8,554 nucleotides of DNA from an uncultured Pseudomonadota bacterium (GCA_903931355.1 CAIZCB010000418.1:1-8554); one strand, 5' to 3'. Shown: positions 1 to 6,133, counted from the stretch's first letter. Notes: generated by a model from the letters alone, not told the origin. Made by a program: numbers and translations.

Positions 1-659
1 GATGAACATACTTGATGGGCTTCATCAGGGAGATTATCCCAGCCGCCACTAATCATCCAGCAAAACGACTGGGCAAAAGACACCAAAATATCTTCGCGTT
101 TTTCGCCTAGATAAATAATCGGATCTGGGCTGGTATCGTTAGAGAATTTCTTAAGTAAATCATTCACTTCCGCGCGTCTAAACGATTGATCGCCCGAATT
201 ATCATAAGCTAAAAATTCTTTATCTTTGTCGGTAATTTCCGACCAAGTTAATTCGTAAAACAGTAATTCTTGTTGATTGGTTTTGTTTAGATACCGGCTG
301 ATTCTAAGATTGCCGAGATGCTTCGATGTGTCTTTAGGATCGGTCAACGAGATATTTTTATGACTTTTAGTTGTGACATTCAAATCGAGTTCTTTAGTGA
401 GTTTTTCCAAGAACTGGGTTGAATAGCCTGGCAGATGATGACCAACACCATGCACCATCATTAATTTCATTTTGCGGTCAGTGTGTTCAAGCTGTGGCTT
501 GAGGCCGGTAAATTTTTCGCCCCAAATTTCACAAACTCGATTATCGTCCTGATCTTGTTTTTCTAACACGGCTTCAGCAATACCTTTGCCAATACTTGAG
601 CAACCGGTTAGTAAAATAAAAAAGGTTAAAGCTAAAATTTTAAAGTTAATTAATCGCAT
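1..659 (-). CDS. Putative outer-membrane lipoprotein with alpha/beta-hydrolase-like motif (C-terminus cut by window edge)
   Basis: An open frame starts with ATG at 659 and runs 219 codons without a stop to the left edge, so the C-terminus is missing. The N-terminus is a lipoprotein signal peptide: Arg2 and Lys7, a hydrophobic stretch at residues 8-18, then the lipobox L-T-G-C with Cys20 as the lipidation site. Ser at +2 suggests sorting to the outer membrane (inference). Residues 65-80 read KLMMVHGVGHHLPGYS. A hydrophobic strand followed by H-G-x-G resembles the oxyanion-hole segment of alpha/beta hydrolases, but a nucleophile elbow (G-x-S-x-G) is not visible in the part present. I do not recognise a named family. 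There is no good Shine-Dalgarno sequence before the ATG. The gene is AT-rich and separated by 134 bp from the upstream membrane gene on the same strand, so it may have its own promoter. Confidence 0.8.
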   Translation of the reverse strand, partial: MRLINFKILALTFFILLTGCSSIGKGIAEAVLEKQDQDDNRVCEIWGEKFTGLKPQLEHTDRKMKLMMVHGVGHHLPGYSTQFLEKLTKELDLNVTTKSHKNISLTDPKDTSKHLGNLRISRYLNKTNQQELLFYELTWSEITDKDKEFLAYDNSGDQSFRRAEVNDLLKKFSNDTSPDPIIYLGEKREDILVSFAQSFCWMISGGWDNLPDEAHQVCS

Positions 660-716
660 ATCGCTTATTAGAAAATAGTCGTAGATGTAAGTTTACAGGT
701 GTTTTCAATAAGCATC

Positions 717-769
717 CATAACTTCGCATAATCAATATTATGTTAAATTAAGCCATAAGCTGATTATGC
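717..769. promoter_or_regulatory. Cluster of CATAAT/ATTATG half-sites with a 9-bp dyad (possible operator)
   Basis: GCATAATCA at 726-734 and TGATTATGC at 761-769 form a perfect 9-bp inverted repeat with a 26-bp spacer. Inside and beside it the core CATAA(T) recurs: CATAAC at 717, CATAAT at 727, ATTATG at 737, CATAAG at 754 and ATTATG at 763. Several of these are about 10 bp apart. The site lies 58 to 110 bp upstream of the lipoprotein start, where a minus-strand promoter would be expected. A weak -10-like TAATAT occurs on that strand between the arms, without a good -35. An operator is inferred from the symmetry only; the AT-rich context makes chance repeats possible. Confidence 0.35.
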
Positions 770-771
770 AG

Positions 772-793
772 ACCAATCACCTGTAGGATTGGT
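772..793 (-). terminator. Hairpin directly after the stop of the membrane gene (terminator-like, no T tract)
   Basis: ACCAATC at 772-778 and GATTGGT at 787-793 form a perfect 7-bp stem with an 8-base loop. On the minus strand the stem begins immediately after the TAA at 796-794 of the membrane protein gene. What follows on that strand is CTGCATAATC, not a run of T, so a classical intrinsic terminator is not supported. It may instead be a 3'-end stabilising hairpin. Confidence 0.35.
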
Positions 794-1837
794 TTAGCGT
801 TTAAAGCTAATGTAACGTCTTAATGGCGAACCCGCCGACCAAACAAACGCTTCGCTGTAATAATGCATCAGCGCCAGATAGCCAAAAAACCCCAGCGTAA
901 TCGCTTTGTAAACTTCACGATTAAACAAAGTTAACATCAGCCAATTGATCAAATCATTGCCATAAGCCTGTAACAGAAAAGTTAACAGCACCGACAATAA
1001 CGGCAAAACCAACACCACAGGCACATGACAAGCTTTTGCCAATCGATATAAACGGTGATCACTATTACCGCCGTGACGATTGTAATCATGACTAACGTAA
1101 AAACTATACGCGGTGATGTCATGCACCAAACGTGGCATCAAAATCGCCAAGAAATAATACTGCTCACGATACAAATACCAGCTAACAATCACCAACAATG
1201 TATTGGCCCATAAAAACTGCATTCCCCGTGCATTATCGACATAACGCTGGCAAAACAGCGTACTGATTAACAATAACAGCGTAAAACCGCTGGCTAAATT
1301 CAACACCATTTCCGCTTGAACATCTTCCAAACTATTGTTTAAGAAAATGCCGATATAAATAAAAATTCCCGCCAAAACGCTTAAAGCTACTTGAAAATTA
1401 AACGCTGTTTTCGGTAACTTGCAAACTGCTTTGGCAACGCCATGTTGTTGTTTTAAAACGTGATAAACCGTCCAGCAGGCGGTGATGATGTACAAAACTT
1501 TATAGGGAATAAACAAGCTGCCAACGCCAAAAAACAGTGCAATAAACACCGTCATCGCGATCAGTTTGAATTTAAAGGTATTGAGATATTCGCGGTGGCT
1601 GACCAATAACAAGCTACTGGCGATAATATGTGGCGTACCAAATAGCAATTGAAACAACAAAAAATGCCCAGGGCTGTTCGGCAAGTTATCACGCAAAGCA
1701 AAATCGAAACCAAATTGATCGATTAATTGCAGCGCCAAACACAGCGGCACGATGGCATACAGGCTTAATAAAAAACCAAAAGATACCGCTAATTTCGGCT
1801 TATCCTGTTCAGGAAAACTAACGCTTGTTGCAGACAC
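794..1837 (-). CDS. Histidine-rich multi-pass inner-membrane protein of unknown function
   Basis: A 347-residue protein with roughly eight to ten hydrophobic segments, for example about residues 17-39, 57-79, 90-110, 148-167, 180-196, 209-221, 271-290 and 310-324. It has no signal peptide beyond the first membrane helix. Several His and acidic residues sit in short motifs in or beside the helices: GTPH (His70), VYHVLKQQHG (His126, His132), RLVHD (His239), SHDYNRH (His250, His255) and MHYYSEAFVW (His325, Glu329). This pattern recalls membrane-embedded non-heme iron enzymes such as the Brp/Blh carotene dioxygenase type, but I cannot assign it to that family; a metal-binding enzyme is inference. 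The start is GTG at 1837, chosen because AGGTGA at 1847-1842 lies 4 bases upstream. The gene is divergent from the pncC-like gene across 72 bp, and a 7-bp hairpin follows its stop. Confidence 0.85.
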   Translation of the reverse strand: MSATSVSFPEQDKPKLAVSFGFLLSLYAIVPLCLALQLIDQFGFDFALRDNLPNSPGHFLLFQLLFGTPHIIASSLLLVSHREYLNTFKFKLIAMTVFIALFFGVGSLFIPYKVLYIITACWTVYHVLKQQHGVAKAVCKLPKTAFNFQVALSVLAGIFIYIGIFLNNSLEDVQAEMVLNLASGFTLLLLISTLFCQRYVDNARGMQFLWANTLLVIVSWYLYREQYYFLAILMPRLVHDITAYSFYVSHDYNRHGGNSDHRLYRLAKACHVPVVLVLPLLSVLLTFLLQAYGNDLINWLMLTLFNREVYKAITLGFFGYLALMHYYSEAFVWSAGSPLRRYISFKR

Positions 1838-1851
1838 CGTATCACCTATTG

Positions 1852-1881
1852 TTGTTATTGTTGGCTGGGGCGGCCTATTAT
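1852..1881 (+). promoter_or_regulatory. Possible sigma-70 promoter for the pncC-like/HIT operon
   Basis: In the 72-bp divergent gap, TTGTTA at 1852-1857 (4 of 6 to the -35 consensus) is followed after 18 bases by TATTAT at 1876-1881 (5 of 6 to the -10 consensus). Transcription would start near 1888 and give a leader of about 22 bases before the ATG at 1910. This rests on consensus matching only. Confidence 0.4.
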
Positions 1882-1909
1882 CACTATTTCACTTGATGAC
1901 TCAACCCTT

Positions 1910-2413
1910 ATGACATCCGACACCCAAACATTGCTTGCCGATTTAAAAGCGCAATTAGTCGAAAAAGGCCTAAAAATCGCTGTGGCTGAAAGTATTACCT
2001 GCGGCAATTTACAAGCGGCTTTTGGTTCGATCAGTGGTGCCTCGGCGTTTTTTGAAGGCGGGATGACGGTTTATAGCTTGCAACAAAAAAGCCGCTTACT
2101 GAATATCGATCCACAACATGCCGCCTCAGTGAATAGCGTATCAGCCCAAGTCGCCAGCGAATTGGCTAAAGGCATCTGTGAGAAATTTCAGGTTAATATC
2201 GGCATCGGCACCACTGGTTATGCCGAACCCAACACCGAACAGCAGATTGCTGAGCCAATTGCTTATATTGCGTTATGGCATAATCAAAGCGAAGTTGCTA
2301 AGCAAACCATTGATGGCAAAAATTTAAACCGTCAACAAATGCAGGACAAAGTGGTGAAAACTGCCTTGCAAACCTTGTTGAACTACTTACAAACCCTACC
2401 TAAACATTTATGA
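1910..2413 (+). CDS. CinA C-terminal domain/PncC-like protein (nicotinamide-nucleotide amidase family)
   Basis: A 167-residue stand-alone CinA C-terminal domain, the usual length for PncC-type proteins that hydrolyse nicotinamide mononucleotide to nicotinate mononucleotide and ammonia in pyridine nucleotide salvage. Family signs are AVAES at residues 24-28 with the expected catalytic Ser28, the SISGASAFFEGGMTVYS segment at 40-56, and Tyr55 and Lys60 at the positions of the other conserved active-site residues. Two motifs deviate. The usual S-C-T-G-G reads S-I-T-C-G (28-32). The Gly-rich GIAGP-type loop reads GIGTTGYAEPN (98-108). Membership of the family is clear, but NMN deamidase activity is uncertain, so no symbol is given. 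The start is the first ATG; no strong Shine-Dalgarno sequence is visible. The TGA overlaps the ATG of the HIT gene (ATGA at 2410-2413), which implies translational coupling. Confidence 0.85.
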   Translation: MTSDTQTLLADLKAQLVEKGLKIAVAESITCGNLQAAFGSISGASAFFEGGMTVYSLQQKSRLLNIDPQHAASVNSVSAQVASELAKGICEKFQVNIGIGTTGYAEPNTEQQIAEPIAYIALWHNQSEVAKQTIDGKNLNRQQMQDKVVKTALQTLLNYLQTLPKHL

Positions 2414-2826
2414 CTTTCCAACTCCACCCTCGCCTCGCCCAAGATTGTTTCAAAATCGGCTCACTTGGCCTTTCTGAATTATTGATGATGAACGATAGCC
2501 AATATCCTTGGTTAATCTTGGTGCCTCGCCGTGAAGCCCGTGAAATTTATCAATTAAACGCCGTTGACCGACAAACGCTATTAGACGAATCCTGTTTAAT
2601 CGCCGAAATCCTGCAAAACCTCTATCAACCCGACAAACTCAATATCGCTGCGATTGGCAACTTAGTACCGCAATTACACATCCATCACATTGCACGCTAT
2701 CAAACCGATAAAGCTTGGCCAGCACCGATTTGGGGGAAACTACCACCCTGCCCTTATGATGACCAATTCGCCCAACAAACCATTGAAAAAATCCAACAAG
2801 CACTAGGCTTGCTCAACAGTAACTAA
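2410..2826 (+). CDS. HIT (histidine triad) family protein
   Basis: A 138-residue protein of typical single-domain HIT length; the family comprises nucleotide hydrolases and transferases that act on phosphoester or phosphoramidate bonds. The signature is at residues 86-96, VPQLHIHHIAR, followed by Trp103 and the PAPIWG segment at 104-109. The triad is the variant Q-x-H-x-H: Gln88 replaces the first His, while His90 and His92 remain, with His92 at the usual nucleophile position and an extra His93. The upstream segment WLILVPRREAREIYQL (residues 34-49) fits the beta-hairpin core of the fold. The substrate cannot be read from sequence. It is the second gene of an operon with the PncC-like gene (4-bp overlap), so a shared role in nucleotide salvage or housekeeping is a reasonable inference. 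The stop TAA at 2824-2826 is followed by a 132-bp non-coding gap. Confidence 0.88.
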   Translation: MTFQLHPRLAQDCFKIGSLGLSELLMMNDSQYPWLILVPRREAREIYQLNAVDRQTLLDESCLIAEILQNLYQPDKLNIAAIGNLVPQLHIHHIARYQTDKAWPAPIWGKLPPCPYDDQFAQQTIEKIQQALGLLNSN

Positions 2827-2836
2827 AAAATGTTTT

Positions 2837-2866
2837 TTGCAATATTCAAACCCACTAAGTTACATT
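2837..2866 (+). promoter_or_regulatory. Weak possible promoter before the AI-2E-family gene
   Basis: TTGCAA at 2837-2842 (4 of 6 to the -35 consensus) and TACATT at 2861-2866 (4 of 6 to the -10 consensus) are 18 bases apart. If used, transcription would start near 2873, inside the inverted-repeat region that follows. Weak evidence. Confidence 0.25.
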
Positions 2867-2916
2867 GTTAGCTGTATTGTGACAGCGTACTGCCCATCTC
2901 GCTAAGGGCAGCTAAC
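2867..2916 (+). repeat. Nested inverted repeats that could fold as a three-way junction or alternative hairpins
   Basis: GTTAGCTG at 2867-2874 and CAGCTAAC at 2909-2916 are a perfect 8-bp inverted repeat. Two further perfect stems compete with its inner part: GCTGT/ACAGC (2871-2875 with 2882-2886, 6-base loop) and CTGCCC/GGGCAG (2890-2895 with 2906-2911, 10-base loop). The outer GTTA/TAAC pairs can coexist with both hairpins, giving a three-way junction. No T run follows, so it is not a standard terminator. It ends directly before a possible TTG start at 2917 and contains the AAGGG (2904-2908) that would serve that start. It may be a 5'-leader regulatory structure or the 3' end of the HIT transcript; both are inference. 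Confidence 0.45.
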
Positions 2917-2958
2917 TTGACGGCGTTACCCATTTACTTTTCTGTAACTAATTTAACC

Positions 2959-4050
2959 ATGAAAAAAACAGACTTTTCTAACCTTGCTTTTGTTCGTGAT
3001 TTTTTTCAGCGATTCTTGCCTAATTCACAAGTAGTGGCATTAGCAATTATTTTATTGGTTGGCTCATTTTTAATTTATAGCTTAGCCGGATTATTAATGC
3101 CGGTATTTGCCTCTGTGGTGTTAGCCTATTTATTAGAAGGTTTAGTTACTCGAACAGAAAATCGAAACATTCCGAGATTGGTAGGGGTTTATCTGGTGTT
3201 TTCAGGTTTTCTAGCAGCGTTAGGCTTTGTATTGTTTGTATTATTACCAATGGTTTCTGAACAAACTGTCCAGCTGGTGCAAAGAATTCCCGAAATCGTT
3301 GCCAGCGCTCAAATCGAAATCATGCGTCTGCCAGAAAAACACCCAGAATTAATTAGCGATATTCAAATTAAAGAGATTTTGTTCTCAATACAACAAGATT
3401 TAATCCGCTACGGACAAAATATTATTTCTGGATCAGCAAAATCATTTGCTGGCTTAGTTGCCGCGATTATTTACTTATTCTTAGTGCCGATGATGGTGTT
3501 CTTTTTCTTAAAAGATAAAAGCACTCTGCTAAATTGGTTCGAGCAATTCTTACCAACTGACCGTAATTTAATTTTAAGCGTCTGGCAAGAAGTCGATGCT
3601 CAAATCGCTAACTATATTCGAGGTAAATTTTTAGAAGTATTTATTTTATGGGCAGCCAGTTACTTAACTTTTTCATTACTTGATTTGAATTACGCCATGT
3701 TATTAGCGGTATTAATGGGATTGTCGGTAATGATTCCTTACGTTGGAGCGACTTTAGTTACCTTCCCTGTTCTCGGCGTCGCTTATGTACAATGGGGTGG
3801 TAGTCAGGGGGATGAATTTATGTATGTAATTATTGCTTATTCATTAATCCAAGCCATTGATGGGGTTATGTTGGTTCCTTTATTATTCTCCGAAGCAGTT
3901 AATTTGCACCCGATAGCGATTATCGTCGCCATTTTATTCTTTGGGGGTGTTTGGGGGTTTTGGGGAGTGTTTTTCGCGATTCCTTTGGCGACTTTAGTTA
4001 AAGCGGTTTTGACCGCTTGGCCGAAATTGGATGGTGTGGTGGTGAATTAA
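2959..4050 (+). CDS. AI-2E/PerM family transporter-like membrane protein
   Basis: A 363-residue inner-membrane protein of the AI-2E family (PerM, YdiK, TqsA type), close to the usual family length. Hydrophobic segments lie at about residues 24-43, 46-60, 74-97, 164-185, 225-275 (two helices), 288-310 and 318-350. A long hydrophilic region at roughly 100-160 is typical of the family. Recognisable family motifs are IPYVGATLVTFPV (259-271), DGVMLVPLLFSEAVNLHP (301-318) and GFWGVFFAIPLATLVKAV (333-350). Family members export or gate varied small molecules or ions; the substrate here is unknown. I chose ATG 2959, giving a lead of about 23 residues before helix 1. TTG at 2917, with AAGGG 8 bases upstream, is in frame, would add 14 residues and cannot be excluded. 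The gene converges on nirJ with a 4-bp overlap of the two ends. It is AT-rich compared with the nir genes. Confidence 0.9.
   Translation: MKKTDFSNLAFVRDFFQRFLPNSQVVALAIILLVGSFLIYSLAGLLMPVFASVVLAYLLEGLVTRTENRNIPRLVGVYLVFSGFLAALGFVLFVLLPMVSEQTVQLVQRIPEIVASAQIEIMRLPEKHPELISDIQIKEILFSIQQDLIRYGQNIISGSAKSFAGLVAAIIYLFLVPMMVFFFLKDKSTLLNWFEQFLPTDRNLILSVWQEVDAQIANYIRGKFLEVFILWAASYLTFSLLDLNYAMLLAVLMGLSVMIPYVGATLVTFPVLGVAYVQWGGSQGDEFMYVIIAYSLIQAIDGVMLVPLLFSEAVNLHPIAIIVAILFFGGVWGFWGVFFAIPLATLVKAVLTAWPKLDGVVVN
4001..4018 (-). terminator. Strong short hairpin 29 bp past the nirJ stop (possible operon terminator)
   Basis: AAGCGGT at 4001-4007 and ACCGCTT at 4012-4018 form a perfect 7-bp stem with a 4-base loop, inside the 3' end of the AI-2E-family gene. 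Read on the minus strand it lies just downstream of nirJ and is followed by TAACTAAAG, a poor T tract. It could end or stabilise the nir transcript, but the stem also encodes protein on the plus strand. Confidence 0.3.
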
Positions 4051-5210
4051 ATTAGAGGTACATTTAACACGACTGGATTAATCTCCTCATCCTCCAAATA
4101 ACAGCCTGGATCCTCCGCCCAAAAATCCCCTGTCATTTGCTGCGCCCTAGTTCGGGTGTTGCCGTTACAAATCGCTTGATAATCACAGCTGGCACAGCGG
4201 CCTTTTAACGGTCTGGGCGAGGCTTTTAATCCGGCCATTAATGGGTCGGAAACATCTTGCCAAATTTCCGAAAACGCTCTTTGTTTGACGTTGCCAAGGT
4301 TGTAATGCCACCAAAAGGTATCGGGGTGGACGTTGCCGAGGTTGTCGATATTGGCGACGTTGACGCCAGAGGCGTTGCCGCCCCACTGCTCTAATTTGGC
4401 TTGGATATGCTCGGCGCGTTCAGGGAAATGGCGTTTGACCCAGTGTAGAAAATACACGGCGTCGGCGTCGTTATTGCCGGTCACTACTTCGCGGTGTAAT
4501 CCTTGCTGTTCCCACGCCAAGGCTTTTTCAAACAAAGCATCCATTACTCGGCGGGTTAATAAAAACTCGGCATCGTCTTTGCGGTTTTTGTTACCACGGC
4601 CGCCGTAGTTGAGGTGCGAGAGATAGAATTTATCGATGTCTTCATCGTCCATCAATTGCAGCATGGCGGGAAAATCGCTGGCGTTGTCTTGGGTTAAGGT
4701 GAAGCGTATTCCGGCTTTAATTCCGTGTTGGCGACATAAGCGAATCCCGGCTAATGAGGCATCAAACGAGCCAATTTTTTGGCGAAATTTGTCGTGAGCA
4801 TCGCGCATTCCATCCAGACTAACGCCGATGTATTGGTAATTAATCGCGGCGATTTGCTCGATGTTGTCCGGCGTAATTAAAGTGCCGTTGCTGGATAAGG
4901 CAACATAAAATCCCATGTCTTTGGCGCGTTGTGAGATAGCGAAAATATCGGGATGTAGTAAAGGTTCGCCGCCAGACAAAATCAACACCGGGACTTTAAA
5001 GGCTTTTAAGTCGTCCATGACTTGGTAAATTTCGCTGGTGCTTAATTCGCCGGGGAAATGGATGTCTGCCGAGGTGGTGTAGCAATGTTTGCAGGTTAAA
5101 TTACAGCGACGGATTAAGTTCCAAATCACCACCGGCCCTGACGGTTTGCGCGGCGCGGTTAATGGCGTGGGATGAACTAATTCACGCATGTATTGGCTTA
5201 ATCGAAACAT
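4047..5210 (-). CDS. nirJ: NirJ, radical SAM heme d1 biosynthesis enzyme
   Basis: A 387-residue radical SAM protein. The radical SAM cluster motif C-x3-C-x2-C is at Cys36, Cys40 and Cys43 (RRCNLTCKHCY). The GGEP motif that binds the SAM methionyl group is at 80-83, followed by SSNGT at 106-110 and the GVSLDG strand at 129-134. A C-terminal cysteine set (Cys339, Cys342, Cys348, Cys370) marks a second, SPASM-like iron-sulfur cluster. The segment NIDNLGNVHPDTFWWHYNLG (288-307) is, from memory, characteristic of NirJ; with the neighbours it separates this enzyme from AhbC/AhbD and PqqE relatives. In the pathway NirJ acts in the cytoplasm on 12,18-didecarboxysiroheme, removing the propionates on rings A and B on the way to the oxo groups of heme d1. 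The start ATG overlaps the nirH stop (TAATG), with AAGGA and GGG upstream. Its TAA lies in the end of the convergent AI-2E gene. Confidence 0.93.
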   Translation of the reverse strand: MFRLSQYMRELVHPTPLTAPRKPSGPVVIWNLIRRCNLTCKHCYTTSADIHFPGELSTSEIYQVMDDLKAFKVPVLILSGGEPLLHPDIFAISQRAKDMGFYVALSSNGTLITPDNIEQIAAINYQYIGVSLDGMRDAHDKFRQKIGSFDASLAGIRLCRQHGIKAGIRFTLTQDNASDFPAMLQLMDDEDIDKFYLSHLNYGGRGNKNRKDDAEFLLTRRVMDALFEKALAWEQQGLHREVVTGNNDADAVYFLHWVKRHFPERAEHIQAKLEQWGGNASGVNVANIDNLGNVHPDTFWWHYNLGNVKQRAFSEIWQDVSDPLMAGLKASPRPLKGRCASCDYQAICNGNTRTRAQQMTGDFWAEDPGCYLEDEEINPVVLNVPLI

Positions 5211-5683
5211 TATCCCGCTATCCTTAATCCAGTTTTTTTGAGAATTTTGCTGCTGTATAAGACTTGATGATCACGAGCATGAGCGCCCAATAATTCGGCA
5301 ATTATCGCCACTTGTTGTTCAGCGGCGTCTTCGCTTTTGCCGTGTACCATCGCAAATAAGTTGTAACGCCAATCCGGTAAATGCCGTGGTCGATGATAGC
5401 AATGGCTGACAAACGGCAAGGCAGCGACTTGTGCGCCCAGTTCATCAATCAAAGCATCATCGACATCCCACACCGTCATGCCGTTGTAGCGGTAGCCGAT
5501 TTTGTAATGATTGGGCACCGCGCCAATCCGACGAATCACGCCGCTGTTTTGCATGGCGATCATTCGTTGCATGACTTGCTCGGTGCTAATGCCTAATTGT
5601 TCTGCCACCGCTTGATAGGGCTCGGCAACCAGCGGCAAACCGGCTTGGGTGGCTTGGATAATTTGTCTGTCGATGGCGTCCAT
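5210..5683 (-). CDS. nirH: NirH, siroheme decarboxylase subunit
   Basis: A 157-residue member of the Lrp/AsnC-like siroheme decarboxylase family (NirD/L/G/H, AhbA/B). An N-terminal helix-turn-helix-like region (about 1-55, with GLPLVAEPY and AVAEQLGIS) is followed by an RRIGAVPNHYKIGYRYNG strand region and an Lrp-type alpha/beta domain. NirL/H-type signs are SHCYHRP (93-99), DWRYNLFAMVHGK (104-116, with His114) and the C-terminal SSKILKKTGLR. The four Nir proteins together convert siroheme to 12,18-didecarboxysiroheme; NirG and NirH are expected to pair. The helix-turn-helix fold is not evidence of DNA binding here. The start is ATG 5683, with AGAGG 7 bases upstream. A longer open frame reaches back to 5821 but would run far into nirG, so it is rejected. 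The names G and H follow gene order, so the exact letter is less certain than the family. Confidence 0.87.
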   Translation of the reverse strand: MDAIDRQIIQATQAGLPLVAEPYQAVAEQLGISTEQVMQRMIAMQNSGVIRRIGAVPNHYKIGYRYNGMTVWDVDDALIDELGAQVAALPFVSHCYHRPRHLPDWRYNLFAMVHGKSEDAAEQQVAIIAELLGAHARDHQVLYSSKILKKTGLRIAG

Positions 5684-5685
5684 GA

Positions 5686-6129
5686 TTAAGCCTCTAGCTG
5701 TAAGCCGACGTAGTATTCGCTGATTTTTGGCATGTTGTAGACGCTTAAACCGGTTTGTTGTTCGATGTCGGCAATCACACTGGCGACTTGTTCCCGGTGT
5801 TCGGTGGCGAGTACAAACCACATATTTAAAGCATGGTTACGAGCGTAGTTGTGGGCGACTTCGGGGAAAGCGTTGACGATTTCCGTGACTTCCTCAAAGC
5901 GTTGCTCAGGCACTTTGATTGCCGCCAGCGTTAACGCGCCGCCCATTTGTTCGGCATGAAATAACGGCCCAAAACGGCTTAATATGCCATCGGCTAATAA
6001 TGTTTCTAGCCGCGTTAATAACTCAGCTTCCCCTATGCCTAAAGTTTCAGCGATCTGTCGATAAGGCGAGGCGCAGATCGGAAAGCCTTGTTGTAAATAG
6101 TTAATGATGCGTTTATCGAGCTGATCCAT
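5686..6129 (-). CDS. nirG: NirG, siroheme decarboxylase subunit
   Basis: A 147-residue siroheme decarboxylase subunit of the NirD/G type. It starts MDQLDKRIINYLQQGFPICA, then QIAETLGIGEAELL in the helix-turn-helix-like region, and SRFGPLF at 51-57. The D/G-type core is VAHNYARNHALNMWFVLA (91-108; His93, Tyr95, Arg97, Trp104) with a C-terminal IEQQTGLSVYNMPKISEYY. It closely parallels NirD in the same operon, consistent with duplication of a D-L pair. It probably pairs with NirH and decarboxylates siroheme side chains in the cytoplasm. The start is ATG 6129, 4 bases after the nirL stop. The same frame is open back to 6198, but that would overlap nirL and add a non-homologous N-terminus. No Shine-Dalgarno sequence is visible, so translation is probably coupled to nirL. 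Confidence 0.87.
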   Translation of the reverse strand: MDQLDKRIINYLQQGFPICASPYRQIAETLGIGEAELLTRLETLLADGILSRFGPLFHAEQMGGALTLAAIKVPEQRFEEVTEIVNAFPEVAHNYARNHALNMWFVLATEHREQVASVIADIEQQTGLSVYNMPKISEYYVGLQLEA

Positions 6130-6133
6130 AGGA

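Noticed and set aside
1630..1821. Plus-strand open frame of 63 codons
   Set aside because: Lies wholly opposite the N-terminal part of the membrane protein gene, with no family signs; a shadow frame.
1893..1904. TTGATGACTCAA as an FNR/DNR-type box before the pncC-like gene
   Set aside because: The half-sites TTGA and TCAA are 4 bases apart instead of 6, and the site would lie downstream of the likely promoter.
2825..2840. AAAAAATGTTTTTT after the HIT gene as an intrinsic terminator
   Set aside because: The stem has only A-T pairs and almost no loop, so it is too weak to support termination.
2867..2916. Inverted repeat as an integron attC site
   Set aside because: The outer arms run GTT...AAC, the opposite of the AAC...GTT order of attC, and there is no integrase or cassette array.
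4279..4346. Two near-identical 17-base copies (GACGTTGCC[A/G]AGGTTGT) within nirJ
   Set aside because: They encode the repeated NLGNV peptide of a family-typical NirJ segment, so this is protein-level constraint rather than a DNA repeat element.
4183..4608. Extra open frames on both strands within nirJ
   Set aside because: They overlap conserved NirJ coding sequence with the SPASM-like cysteines and have low-complexity products; shadow frames.
5684..5821. N-terminal extension of nirH into nirG
   Set aside because: Translates to an Arg-rich segment unlike the family; ATG 5683 has a ribosome site and gives the family-like N-terminus.
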